Below are positions 38,501 to 53,500 of a stretch of DNA of 64,000 nucleotides, piece by piece. The notes under the pieces were generated by a model. It saw only the letters and a program-made list of their open reading frames with translations. It searched no databases and was not told where the DNA came from. The DNA lies in NCBI GenBank assembly GCA_029721515.1, contig CM056550.1:28295619-28359618 (forward strand). Direction: 5' to 3'. The first letter of the stretch is position 1. Each line of letters begins with the position of its first letter. The translations under genes and the position numbers were made by a program. This DNA comes from Synanceia verrucosa. Taxonomy: Eukaryota > Chordata > Actinopteri > Perciformes > Synanceiidae.

Positions 38501-41500
38501 CTCATGATGAACATCCTAACTGAGCAATGTTCACCAAGTTAGTCTAGCGTGCTAGCATGCTAATCTTTGCTAATTGGCTCAAATTTTGAATAAAAGGTGA
38601 ATTCAGTTTGAAATTCATCACTCCTGTTCAAAATGGTGAAGCGTAGGGAACTCAGTGAGAAATAATTCATTTGTAAAGCACCGTATGTAGCACCAGTATT
38701 CAGACACTTTTTGTTGAATTGTAGATATTTTAGCACCGTGAGAGAATCAAAGAGAAATATATTAACATGGACTTTACGTGCTCAACTTTCACAGCTTCCC
38801 TCTGAATTCTCACTCGAACTTATTGAGTGAACAGGGAGCTGCTTGGACGGCACTCAGCCTGTGAAAGGCCCTTGTCCTGTCCGGATGCCAGAAGAAACAG
38901 CATCCATCTAATCCATTCTCAGGCCGATCAAATCATCAGATTATGGTTATTTTGGCCGCCAGCATATGGCGGTGGAAGCCCCTCAGATTCTGCTGGCGGT
39001 GGTTCATCGAATCAAATATTGACATTGTGCTGATGCTGAGCAGATGTGTGATATAAGGAGGACGTGGTGTGTAGACCACCTCCTATGCAGCCACACACTC
39101 ACTCAAATGCACTCACAGCAGGAGGTCCCTCCCCAAAACTGCAGATTAACCAGAGTAATCAGTGTGAGGGCTGTTCAGCTCCCCGAGCCCCAGATTGTCC
39201 TCGTGACCCCAGATGTAGTTAAAAACTAGAAGCCATATTAGCTCCCCAAATCTCTCTTCTCTCACGCAACGACCAGAGCTGTTGTTACTGAGTTATTGCT
39301 GGACAGGCTGGACCTCTCCGGTGCAGACACCACACACACAACGTAAATAACTTTTTATACAATTTGAAAAGAATCTGTGCTGCTTATGAAGGAATGGTCT
39401 CTGATGTTTTCTGTGCTACTTCCCTATCTGTGTTTAATGTAGTACAATGCCGAGTCTGCATGCATACACACAAGCTTTTATGTTTTCTGTTTTGATCTTA
39501 GTTTGTTTTTTTCCGTTACCCTTTATCTCTATTAGTCAACTGATTTATTTTCAATCATTTAAAAATTTCTGATAATCAGTAGTCTTTTTTTTTTTCAAGC
39601 TAAAACGCAAAATATTTTCTCATTCCCACTTGTCAATTGAGAGAATTTGCTGCACTCCCGTATCATATGTGATAGTAATTTTAATATCTTTAGGTTTTGG
39701 TGTCTTGGTCACAAACACAAAACAAAACAAACTATTTTGTCAAAGTTTTCTGACATTCTATCGACCAAATCAATAACGATTTATTACACAGTCAAGAAAA
39801 ATGATCTGTGGATTAAATAATTATCAAAATAAGTGTTTGCAACCACTAATCTAACAAACCACTACTTCCATGGTTGTTGCACGTGTAGCAGCGTGGTTTT
39901 GTCCATATCCTTTATATTCACCAATGCATGATGGTGTGAATCCTGAGTGCATGACCTTTCTCCGTCTGCGTCACGACCTCCCTCACCTCCTCACTTTGGC
40001 CTTTGGGATGACGACTTTCCAGCCTTCCTGCTTTATGGCTCTGAGCCAAAGAGCCTCTGCAGACAGCGACGGCAGACTATCTGCTGCTGCACATCACATC
40101 ATTTCATCACTGAGGCAAAGTAGGTTAAAGGCAGGCAGCGGCTGGTCGGTGGCAACATCTGTGTGTGTTGTTCTGCACACGTCACACTTCCGCTGTGATA
40201 GACTCGTATCGGGCTTACGAGTGGCGGGGAGGGTGAACGTGTGGGATTAGGGCCAGCTGGCCTTAGTGTGTATGTGCTTGTGAGTGGTTAGACCCGCCTG
40301 TCTGTCTCTATGACCCAGGCTACAACACAGAGCATGTCTTCATCTACAGTTAGAGGGATTGGGGGCGGCAGGTCTCAGATTAGAGTCTGGATCCAAGAGG
40401 AAATTTCCCATGCTTCCTCTCATGTGTCTCATTGTGCTGCAGGGCCAACCAGGGTGACAGGGTTATCTTTTTTTAAAGCTCATCCACTTTAAAAGACATT
40501 ACAGCCTTTAAAGTCGCTCGTCTAAAGCCAGGAGATCTGGACAAATCCTCTCTCAGTCACACGAGTCAGTGAAAACTGGGACCGCGGCCAGTGTTAAGTG
40601 AGCGTGGGATTTTCACTGTGAGTTCTGAGTACCTCTCAACTGGTATTCATCCTGGTTTTAAGTCCTCCAATCACTTCTCAAGGCCTATATATTTGATTTA
40701 TAGCCCTCTCTGTCTGTTCACACAAACAAATAGCTTATTGATCTGTGACCAAAACAAACACGGTAGAAGTTCTGAACCTGAAAGCCGAGGCACACTGGTG
40801 TGGGTTTGTGCATCCCAGCATTAGTTGAAATGCCATCAAAGCCCCTGGGTTTTCAGTGGGTGGTCAGGGACACTTGTTAGTTTTGGGTGTGAAGAGCTGC
40901 AGAGGATTTACTCCCCAAAGTAGATTTTGAGGGATTTTATTTTTAGGGGGTAATACTACCAGAGTCTCTTGTTCTGTGGTGCACATGTTGGAGTTTAAAC
41001 CCTTTGGACCCTATCAACCCCTTCGCTCTATACAGTGGATTTCTGAGCTTTTCATATAGTAGATTTATTTTAGAAGTCACAGAGATTCAAATGGGCTTCA
41101 GTCTAGATTTCTGCATGCACAAATTGAAATCAGTCTCACCAGCTACCCCACTATTCGACTGTCTCACCCTGCCAAGGTTTACTACGAAGCAATGACTTGC
41201 TCCATAAATGATTTTAGTAGATCACCATTGAAGCGTGGCTGTTTGCTTTGAGCCAACGTGGAGGTAACGACCAGCTCTGCGATGCCCTCTGAGCTCACTG
41301 AAGACAATAAACTAATTTCCTGAATGAGTCATAGAAGGTCACAGAGGGAGGTGTGTTAATAATGTAATTGGTGGACCACCTCTGTAGAAGAGCCCCCCCC
41401 TCCCACTAAACAAGATTATGTACTGGAACAGAGACCTTAGCACTGTTTTTATAATTCTCTCTATTCTCAGATGTGTGGTTTGGAAGACATATATCACCAT

Positions 41501-44500
41501 ATGTAACACAGTAAGAGAGATCTGGATTGGAGGATAATGGCAGTGCTTTGGCATTAATGGTGGTAGGCCTCTATTAAAGGGACCATCCTCCTGCTTTTCA
41601 TTCGATTTCTAATGAATCAAGATTACAATCATGCACGTTGTTGCAGTGAGTGGACATCTCCATTAGCTAATGCACGGCCTCAGGCCAACCGAAAACATGG
41701 AGCTGTCATCTTCCTCCGAGCAACAAATCCTGATATTATGTCTGTAACAACCTATTTTCCATTATTGATTAATCTGCTGATTATTATTGACTGGTTTGTT
41801 CTATGTGAAAACATAAAATGTGTCACAAATGGACATATCCATATTGCATAGACTAAAACTAATATTTACAAATATAGGCCTATACATTTGAGACTACTTG
41901 TTTTGTGTCGTAACATCAGTTGCTCATAAATCCTGCAGGACAGGTGGACAGATGCAGAAAAGCATTCCTCCAGTCAAAGATTAAATGATTGTGTAAAACA
42001 CCCTATAACTTTTTTTTTAGTAGCATTAAATGACCCTCATCACGGTGCTTCAGGATTACATAACTAGGTTAGGAAGCACCTTTTATCTCAGTGTTAATGT
42101 GAGCACACTGTCTATAACAATACTCAGCTCATCTGAATGCAACTCTTTTACAAGCTGTTGAATTAAAAGAGGGGTGAACGTTTCCTTCTTTTTAACTTTA
42201 ATCGCTTCCTGTCTGTGAGGGAAAATAATGCTGTCACTGTCATATTAGATGGGCCTTTTTTCCAGTTGGGAGATTTGCGTTTTCTGCTTCTAAGCTGGTT
42301 TAATGAAGCAAAATGTGCAGGATCTCTGTGCTGCAGAATGATGGAGGAAAATTGAGAAATAAAGCGTGCATGGGGAATGAAACTGAGCGAGGAAGGAGTG
42401 GAATAAAAGGATAAAAAAACAAGATTGAGACAGAGAAGGGGAGGAAGAAACACAGAACAGATTAATTCTTTTATGCCTGCAGCTCTGTGACCCTCACATC
42501 TGATGAATCAGGGTCGTAGGCTGTGTTAAATTAGCAAATTCACTTTTAATGAAGGAAAAATTAATCTGGATTGGCTTTATTAATAGAATTTCCCCCTGAG
42601 CCAAGTGGAGATGGGAGGGAAGGGGCAAAACACTTTCAAGTGGAATAATTAAGACCCTTCGCCTTCTCCCTTTCTCTGGTTAATTAAGATAAACATGCAG
42701 GCTCTTGATATGTGTTGCAGCGGCCCTGTCACTTTACTGCATCTTTTTTTGGATTTTCCATCTCTGGCTCTGAACTTCATCACAACCTGTAGGGCCTGGA
42801 TTGGATTTCCTTCTGTTCTCTCTCATCTGCAGCTGAGGCGGGTTCTGTGATGTGAGCTGTGTACAAATGAGGGTTAAGGTCTGCTGTGTTTTCTCCCATC
42901 ACGTGTTTCAGTTCCTGAGGATCTGTCCCTGGAGGAGAGGGATGAGCTGTCAAACATCCGGCGTAGGAAGAGAGAGCTGCTCGATGATATTGAGGTGTGT
43001 GTTTGCATATACAGACATGATATGAAATACATGCAGGATGCATTTGAGCTTCATGTCAGTTGCTGAAGGCTGTTTATTAGCAGTGCACTGTTACCGTCTT
43101 TATCTTTTCATGATAAATGCAATGCATGTATTGAAAACTAAAATATTTAGTAGTGCGGTAGGTTGTTCTTCTTGAACTTTTAATTCTTTTTTGCCTATCA
43201 CATTGTCTCTATTTGCATGCTTTATGCAAATGCAAATAGACCTGCAGTGCTCAATTTTCCTCAGAAATTTCCTCATGGCTGTTCCACTGCTTACTGTACA
43301 GGACATTTTCCATCCTGATGCCTTAAAGCTCCTGTAATTTAACCTGTTTAACCTTAAGCCTCACTCTTTTTGTCCCAGAGGTTGAAGTTTGAGATAGCAG
43401 AGGTCATGACGGAGATCGAGCAGCTCACGTGTGTTGGAGAAAGGTAAGTAACTGTGTGGAGGAGCATACAATGTTTACATCTTTACTATATCAGTAATAC
43501 AGCAGCATTTATTTTCTAGCACTGTAGCTCTCCAACACTGTGTGTGTAAATGTATAAATTCAAACTATAGAGACAAAAATATCATAACCTTCTGTGCTGC
43601 ATAGAATTAGACTGAAGTCATTTCACTGGAAATGTTGTGGCGCCAGGGCCAAAGCAATTGTCTTTAGTCAGTCATGTTCACTAAAGTTCCTTGTCTAAAG
43701 GCTGTTTCAGAGTTTTCTGCTTCATGATAGAAAAAAATGCATGTAGGGATACTTTGGATTATTTTGTAGAATGGAAGCTAAAATACCTAAATAACCATAA
43801 CAGCAACAGAATTATGGCTCTTAGTTAGCTCTGTCTGACTAACTTGATTAGGTCAGAGGCATCAGAGGTATTTAGATTACAAAGGTGTCGGCTGACATGG
43901 ACGTAGCTGTGAAGGACGTGACTTTACGTGACAGAAAAAATAGCTGCTACACCTACTTGGCCATTTGTATAGATCAAATATGGACTTATTGACCAGAAAC
44001 TGTACGTCGCCCATACAGCAGCTGCACAAGGCAAATAAAGTCTGACAATGTACGGCATACATCACTGTATGTGCTCTGTGTTTCTGTGCATGTGTTTTTA
44101 TAATTAGACACAAGCATGCAAGCATTCACACACACACATAAAATATATGTAACGCCTAGAACAGATGTGGCAGGGACAGGTAATCTCAGTCTGTTTTTTT
44201 CATTGTTATTTACTGTAAATAATTGCAACTAACCCTACTAATTAAATGCTTCTGTGTTCTAGTAAAACATCCCAGAGAAACAAACAGATCGCCATGGGCA
44301 GGAAGAAGTTCAACATGGACCCAAAGAAGGTACCACATGTCCTGTCTCTGTCTCTGTAGCCTGGAGAGGTTTTCCTCTAGTGTCATCTGTCCTCAGCCAT
44401 GAAACCCTGTTATCTTCCTCCATCCTCAGTTGAGAAGAACAACCATCCTGTTTTCTCCTTTTCCTCCTCAGGGAATCCAGTTCCTGCTAGAGAACGACCT

Positions 44501-47500
44501 CCTCCAGCACACTCCTGAGGACATCGCCCAGTTCCTCTACAAAGGCGAGGGCCTCAACAAGACCGTCATCGGGGACTACTTGGGCGAGCGGTGAGACAGA
44601 GCACCTATCAGGCTGCAGGAGAAAGTCCCTCCTTACAAGAGATTTATGCTCCCGCTGTGATTAGGGAAGGACATTAAGGGCTGCATTGATTAATGAGGGG
44701 GAACATGAGTGACCCCCCTCAACATGAATCTTTGAGCCAGTGTGGGTGTCTTGTCATAGTCCACCCATGTGGACCTATATCTGGTGATTAAAGGGCCGTC
44801 CAGCTCCTCACATCCCAGGCCAGACTGCTGGATAATAAAGAAGAAAGGAAGCGCTGCAGCCACAGAGATGGATGGTGTTATCGGAGGGTGAGATTAGATA
44901 GTTAGACATACTGTGTGAGGCCGATGGGGATGAAATACAGTGAACCAAAGACCAGAGAGAGATCTACAGTTTAGTGTCCCAAATTTATGATTCACACAAC
45001 CAGAGCTTGATTCACATTTCATCTGCACTTTATTTGAAATTACTAATTTCGAGAAGTTGATTTGATATGTTTGTTGAAGTGCATTTCCTTTTTTCCACTA
45101 GATGATAAAACACAAAGCATGAGTTTAACTCATAATCGGTCCATCTGATACTGCACCTCTTTGTTTTATAGCCCGATCTGATTTTATAAGTTGATAGATA
45201 TCAATATTTGAGATCATGATGTATAAACTGATATTGACCATTCGTTTTTTTCTAAATAACATAATTTATAATGATCCCTTAAAATATTTATGCGCTGCAA
45301 TGATCTGTGTAGTCTGCATGGAAATCTGCTGTGCCTGAAGAAAATATTAATTTCATAACATCACCAGCTAGCTACACTCTGATTGACGTGATCTTTGAGA
45401 AGCGAGCAATGAACACCACAAATATAACAGAGAAAATGGAAATCACACATTTCTGAGGTGGAAGCGTACTATATATGTTTTATATACTTTTGTCTGTTAT
45501 ATAGTGTACCTAAAGTATTTTTTTAAAGAGGCCATAGAGGGAGAGGATGTAGCAAAAATGATTGTAAACAAATTATTCCTGAACTCAGCACCAGCCACAG
45601 TCTGTTATGTTACCTGAGTACAGGTGCTGATCAGCAGACAGACCAGAAACAATGGAGCACACACACAATGAATGAGGCTGAAGGTTGGGGAGGCAGGACT
45701 CAGGGGACTCCTTTGTGTGCAAAAGGCTTTACTCAGGGAGGATCATCAAAGAGGCCACCTAACCAGTGGAAATCACTCTAAACACAGGCTGAGGGGTTTA
45801 CACTCAGTAATTATCACTAATTGAGCTTATGCAAGGAGCAGGAACCCATCATTACTGGCTGGGGGGAACAGAGGAGAGGAAGAAAAGGCAGGATAGATAG
45901 TAGGAGATGGATGCAGGCTGAGTGGGTGACCACTGAATTACTGTTTGTCACATACACTACACTCATTGTTTTCACACTGAGACACACACTGCATTTAATT
46001 TTCAGCAGCAACAGCAAGGCCACATTAGTTTCTTTGTACTTTTGTAATAAAGAAACGCATAGCAATAAAGTTATATATAATCCTCATAGGACAGGATTTA
46101 TTTCATTTGGCTGCACATGTCTTTACAGAATACAAGAAGAACAAAACCCCCAAGTTATCCTCCAAATAAATCCAAGACTATTATTGCGATACAAGTTAGT
46201 TGTTTATTTCCTCTCTCTGCTGTTCCCAATCTTTCCATAATACCTCGCCACACAAAAAAAGTCTGAAAATTCCTGGCTTCATTTAAACAACACAAAGACG
46301 ATACAGGATCAGGATCACGGCCCCCGATGTACAACAAACATGATCAGAGAAGCTGTGACCGCAGCCTCAGAGCAGCTGTTGACTTTTCCTCTAAAACCCC
46401 TCCAATGACCAAACAAACCTCTGAAAAAAAGGTCTGTGTGGGTTCAGATTTAGCTCTTTTTCATCAGTCAAACACACCTTTCCTTTCCTCAGGGTGTAGA
46501 AACACTCAGCATCAGCCAGCTGTTTAAATTGCTTCCAGATTTTACGCTCAGCTTACGGTATGAATAAAGGCACAAACATGACAGGAATGCTGAGAAACAA
46601 GAATTCAGGTTGAAAAATGCTTTTTTTCCATGGAAGAAATGGTGGTTTTTCCCCTCCCTGTCTTCTGGGTTCACACTGTGTTCAGATGGTCTACTTGTTT
46701 TTCGAAAAAAGGAACGTCTTTGAGGTAATCATTTTAAAAATCTGATTTTCTTATCCGTATTCCTTCCCACCAGGGATGACTTCAACATCAAGGTCCTGCA
46801 GGCTTTTGTGGAGCTGCACGAATTTGCAGACCTCAACCTCGTCCAAGCACTACGGTCAGTAGATGAACTGAAATATTGAGCAGATATAATGAGTAACAAC
46901 AACAGCTAGGTCATGTGCACCTTTAACTCCCTCTCATTGTAGGCAGTTCCTGTGGAGTTTCCGTTTGCCAGGTGAAGCCCAGAAGATTGACCGTATGATG
47001 GAGGCGTTCGCCTCCCGGTACTGCCAGTGCAACCCTGGAGTCTTCCAGTCAACAGGTCAGAAACAAAGCAGACTGATGTTGTCAGTTGTCTTTAATCTGT
47101 GGTCCCTGTCTGACCTTTTAGCCAGCTCTACCCCCACAGAGCCCCTTCACTGACCCACCTGTCATGCTTTAAATGTGTTTTTCATACAGATGAAGAGTCA
47201 ATGTTTAGGTTGGTTTGTAACTATGTTACTTTTAGTTCATTATTTCAACCACTTAATCCATCGTTGTTTGGTATTCTCTGCTTTCTTGTTAGCTCATTTT
47301 CAGTCTTACAGTGTTGATGGCACAGCTGACACAATGCAGATATCTTATTTTTTTTAAGTAAATCTTAACCTTTTTCAAGCTAATCTTCCCATGTACAACT
47401 GCAAAAGTATCCCTCAGGATACACAAAAGCAAAATGGGAAATCCAATATGTTGGACGAAGTCAATACACTGATAAACAATTTAGCCTAATGTGGCAGCAG

Positions 47501-50500
47501 AAGTACCGCCTGAGGGTGTCACATGCACTGAGTGATGGCCTTTTCCTTTTATTTTTAATGCATCTCAATCATTAAGCCATAAGAGTTACTGTAACTAAAG
47601 CTCAATGAGGATTAACCAGATTACAGTAGCTACAGATCAGTTTGGAGTAAACAACCAGCAACAAACAAGGGCCATCCATTATTCAGACTCAACCTGGCTG
47701 AGTGATTCATGTTTGTGATAAACAAAGCCTACAACTACAACGGGCATAAATAATTAAAGAAGTTACAGAGCTATGTGTTGTGTACAAGATCCTTGGGGTG
47801 CATGTGGTCCCATGGAGGGAACTACTATATTATACTATATTGAATAAAGTGTACTAATGTATGGTGGTTAAGCCACACACAGTGCTTTTTATTGGACGAT
47901 CTCTGCACAGGCAGGCATGCATGATTGTGTTTGATAATTGTGGGTGCAGGGCAGAGCAGCAGCTTAGATCCATGTGTGCAGCAATAACCGCACACTGAGC
48001 CCATAAAACCATTAAATGATCAGGGATTTTTCATCACCAGTCAGTGGAACGAGCGACCCATCGCTCTCTGGGATTCATCGTGCTTTATTTTTTGATTACA
48101 CTGACATTCCTCACTGCTTGGCCTGCTTACACAGTGTGAGCAAAGCTTCTCTATTATTATTTTTTCGAGAATGTGAGTTAGCGGGCAGTCAATAGGCAGC
48201 GTAGGGCAGCTGAGACCAAAGTGTGTCAGTGAGAGGAGGCAGACAGCGAGGAATGAATGATTCATTTACAGGCAGCCACTGGCCCGTGGTGTCTGAGCAT
48301 TAACTCACAGTCGACACACTGAAGTACTGATCCCCCCATAACTTTTTTTTTTCTCACTTATTCTTTCTCGCATGCACAGATGAAGTGCAAAAAAGGTGAT
48401 GCACTTGTAAAATAGTATACAGTATTTTCAGCCACAAAAAAATTCCTCAAAATCAATTACAAAATTCTACACTAAGAAGAATTAGGGCTCACAAAATATC
48501 ACCATATGCTGATGACATCCTGTTATATGTACTGTAAACTGAAGGATGACTGTCTAAATTACTGAAGGTAAATGTCCACCAAATAACAAACAGATTCTCC
48601 CTGGTTTCCTTTGTGTTGCTCTCAGACACCTGCTATGTGCTGTCATTTGCTATCATCATGCTGAACACCAGCCTCCATAACCCCAACGTCAGAGACAAGC
48701 CCCCGGTGGAGCGCTTTATCTCCATGAACAGAGGCATCAATGAAGGAGGAGATCTGCCAGAGGAGCTTCTCAGGGTGAGGACTTGTCTGAAATGTGTGTT
48801 TGTTTGCATGTTGATCTCTGTGGTTGCTCTGTCACACCATGAGGCCTCACTGTTCACCCTCTGTCTGCAGAACCTTTACGACAGCATCAAAAACGAGCCC
48901 TTCAAAATCCCAGAGGATGATGGGAACGATCTGACGCACACATTCTTCAACCCCGACAGAGAAGGCTGGCTCTTAAAGCTTGGTATGTGCCAAACGTAAC
49001 CTTGATTATGTAGCTTTATCATCTGCCAGCGGAGCCTCAACATCAGTGAGATGAGCTGTGTCCTTTATTTCCCTGGTGATGTGTGTTTGTGTTGATTGAG
49101 AATAACTTGGAGGTAGACAGCTCTTGGGCAACAATGACTGAAAACACTAAAATAAAACGAAATAAAATAAATCTCTGCCTCATCGATCTTCCTAATGTAA
49201 TTAGGAACATTTTAGTCTACTATTTCGGAGTCATTTGCCCCAAAATTGTCGACCTTCATGATGGAGACAGATAAGGTTAATTGGAGTTTTGTGACACAGC
49301 CGCAAAGTGTCTTTTCTTTCCTCGTCCTTCATCTTGAGACCTCTCCTCTTCATTTCGTCTCTTGTTGTCTTGTTGTTGTATTACTGGCATGGTGATTTCT
49401 GTGCTTGTTGTGTCTTTCCAAACCCTTTTTTGTGCCTCACTCCCTTTCTCTAACCGTTCACCCTGTCACCTTCTGTTCTGTTCTCTCATTTCTGTTCTGT
49501 GATGGCTGTTCCTTCTTAAATCTCTGTATTAGGAGGTAGGTAATGCTCCATCCTCCATCCTCCACCCACCCGGTTCACCACAGACTGACCTCACTCTGGC
49601 ATTGGCTGCCATTATCTCCTGAGCACACGGGGCCCCTGAAAATGCTATCCACCTCATTTAATTGACGTATTGTAACAGGACTGTTATCGGGTAAATAAGA
49701 ACAGCGCCGTTAGGTCACAGTGTATCTCATTGAGAGGCAAGGCGAGTGGCGACTGCATGGGGATTGGCTGCATTCCTCTTGTAGCTCCAGAGGAGGCTGG
49801 ATGATGCAGAGGACTCGTCTCAGACGGTGCTTGAGGTTGACCTCATCAGCACATCATATTCTTTATCCTGCCTCTCTTCACCACACTATATCCTGATTAC
49901 TGTATATATGTTTGATTATATGTTGGAACCATAAGAAAATTATTAGTAATCAGGCAGGCTTGATGGAGTTTTTTGTAAAAACAAAACAATTTATTTTACG
50001 AACATTTTACGAGAACCCTTTAAACAATAAAAGTCAACTAAATGTGTTTCCCTGACATAAATGAGCTTCCTCCTGGATTGCCTGAAGTGAACAGCTGAGG
50101 GTCAGCTGAGCAGTCACCTCTGCACCATTAGAGATGGCCCTGTGCGTCATACAGCTCCTGTGTCGCTATCTGCCAGAACATACATGCTCCAGCTTCACTG
50201 AATGAGCTGCTTGAGTCTGCGCTGTGGGAATGTGTAGGTCCACTGCTGTGTGGCTGGTAATTCAGCGAAATGTCCTCCCTCTCTTCCTGTCCCACAGGCC
50301 TCAGTGCTTCATGCTGCTGCTTCTCCTCTTCCTCCCTTTTTTTTTTTCTCATTTGCTCTCGATGCCACCAGCTGCACTTGCCACATCATTTTAGGTCCAA
50401 TTTTTCCCCATTAGTGAATTCCACGCTAATTTTAGCTCCATCCGTGGAGTCCCAGCTTAATGAGACAAGTTTTTTTTGAAATGACACAGCCTGCTAGCCT

Positions 50501-53500
50501 GTCAGGTTGTTCAATATGTCATGTTGCTGCACTGCCATGAGGCTCCATAACATGTCATTACGCCACATTATTAACGAGGACTTAGCCTGCTGCTATGCCT
50601 GAATCCATCAGCATCCAGTGTGAACAGCATGTTACAAAAAAAACAGTTATTTAGACGTGTATTTCAGAAAGCCTGCTATCTGCAGACAGTTCACAAAACA
50701 GCACCACTGTCAGTCATATGTGACTTCATCTAAACTTATATTGTGGGACAGAATAAAGAGGCAAGGCCTGTCTGAGACCAAACATCTACTTAATAGTTTC
50801 TGAAACTCATATGTTAACAGAAATAGACCATTACAACTACACTTTACTAAATGCACCACAGTTTATTAATGAGAGGTAATGTTACCATCTATTGACGTGT
50901 GTGCCAGTATGCTGTGTATCCACATATGTTGTAAAGCAACCATATTTCTAACTACACACATTATTTATTCTAACATACGTGCACCATTGTGCTACTGTGT
51001 TGTGTCTGAAACATGGTTGCATTTTATATTTTTATGTGAGAGCAAAATAACCATAGAATCACCTTGGTAGCCAAGGTGGTCTGATCCAGTGACACACACA
51101 GATGACAGCTGCAACAGCAAACAAAAACCCTACCTACTAACTAATGAAATTGAAATATAGTGTGAATGAGCTTACTTTTGCTGATTCCAGCAGGAGATAG
51201 CAGGGTTGGGTTTGAACATGCAGAGCAGGGACAGAGAGTTCAGGCTGTTATGACGCCTGGTTTTATCTGATGTACGCTTGAAAAGAGTCTTTCGGCAGCA
51301 GGCCTACAGCTCGTCATGGTTAGGGTGGCGAGGGGCCATGTAACGTTATTTCCTGGCATTTGTTGAGGAGAGCAAGAGAAGGTCTTCCTTCATCCAGGCT
51401 TCAGTTTCTTCGTGCACAGGTGTTTTGGCTGAACGAGTCATTGGCTGTCTGGTGACTTTCAGTCGAGTGGGCGACGCAGACGATGAACACAGAGGAGGAG
51501 ATTTTATTTCAAATTGATGGAGCAAAATTCAAGACTTTCTGCTTCTGTTTTAACAGCTGCCTTTACTAATTGAAACAGCTCTGAATGCTCTTCATTGGAT
51601 GATCCAAGGAAGTGCATGCACCCAGACCTGCTGAAGTAAACAGAACAGGGAGATTATATATAATCTATATAATATAACAGATTATAAATGGACCCTGCAT
51701 GTAAACTGACAAACATACCATCTAATCAATATTTAGATTAAATAAATAACCAGTCAGTGTGGAGTATTAAAAGACTAAAGATTTTTTTCAACAAATAATA
51801 ATATTTGACTTAATTACGCTCATGGGAAACATTTGCTTCCTGTCCAACAAACAAATAATGAAAATCAAATAACACTAACACTTCTTACTCCCTGACACTT
51901 GTGCACATTTATTTACTCTCCCTATTTGGAGCATCCATAAACAAATGAGTGCTCAATCAGCTCAAGTTTTAGGATTAAATAAAACATATGGATAAATGGG
52001 ATAAACAGCGCTCCAGACCTCCATATGGTTGATTGTGGCAGAATAAAACTTATATTTTGTATTTACTCATCAATAGTAGACCATATTTTACCTCCTCATT
52101 ATATTTTAATGAGTGAAATACGGCGGATGTATTTTATAGTAAACATTACTCATAAATAATACACTACAGATGTTGGCGAGAAGTATAGAGTGGAAATCTG
52201 GGTCAAGTGAACATTACATATTGATTACATCAATAACGGCTGCTTTATGCTCGTTCTGTAAAGTCAGCAAACGTGTAATTATGGCACACATATTGCAGGC
52301 TGTACATTGACATCAGCCACATTGTGTTTTTTTGGGATTACATAGGTAAATTACATCACTGACAGAAAATCCGATAATCTACTTTTGTCTGATGATGGAG
52401 CCAGATGGAAAGATTGTGTCTCTCTTATAAGGAGATATTATTGTATTAATCCTACATTCAGATGTTTGGTTGTATATAGGGTTAGGGTTCTTGTTTTTAC
52501 TTTTTCTAAATCCCAACCTTTTTTTTTAGTCTCATATATAATCTCACTGTTCAGAAGAGTGTGCTCCTGCTTTAGTCGTCACGTGTCTGTGGCGTGTACG
52601 CGTCTGGGGTTTCTCCTGGAAGGCAGCGTTGTGGTGAATAGTTTTCACGAACCCTGCACAGCCTTCAGGCATTCATCTCTTGAGACTGGGAGGGGGTGGA
52701 GGGTGCTTGGAGGCCCCTGATTGAGCCCAATAATGCAGAGAGCAGATGATCAGATCCAGATGTGGCACGTGGAGCTGAGGTCTCCTGCAGGTTAGCCTCT
52801 ACATGCTCAAACGCTGTCGCCGCCTAAGTTTGGACTCAAAAACTGCACGTTTGTGTCCTTCGCAGGCGGCCGGGTGAAGACGTGGAAGAGACGGTGGTTC
52901 ATCCTGACCGACAACTGCCTCTATTACTTTGAATACACGACAGTAAGTAGACAGATTTATGTTCTTCTGTGAGTCAGAATGGGCTTCATCTGCTGTTGTT
53001 TAAATGCAATGCACACCAATATTCAGCTCTTTGCAGTTTACTAGCAGAAAAAAACACATTTGAGTGGATCTTAAAGGAATAGTTCAGCATCAAAGCTTAT
53101 TTATTAGCTTTTTTTTGCCAAGAGCTAGAAGAGACTCTCAGCTCTATGATTGATATCTCATCTACTGCTCTGCAAGAAAGTGAATAAACATATTTTTCCA
53201 AAATCTCAAAAAAATATTCCTTGAAGAATCTCAATAAATAACTTAACCTTTGAAAAAATGATGTATTAATGTATAAATAATGAGAAAGGTGTGTTAGGCT
53301 TGTAAAGTGGAAACATACAGACACACACACACAGTTAAATACAGGTCTTTGCCTTCCAGCTCTGCTCTTTAACAAACGCAGCCCCTTTGACCTAAATGAA
53401 CCTCACTCCAGCAATTAACATGAGGCATCATGGGAAACATCTGCAATGTGTACGCAGCACATCTGGCACTGCTAAGCCGCAAGCCAAGTGTCTCCCCCAA

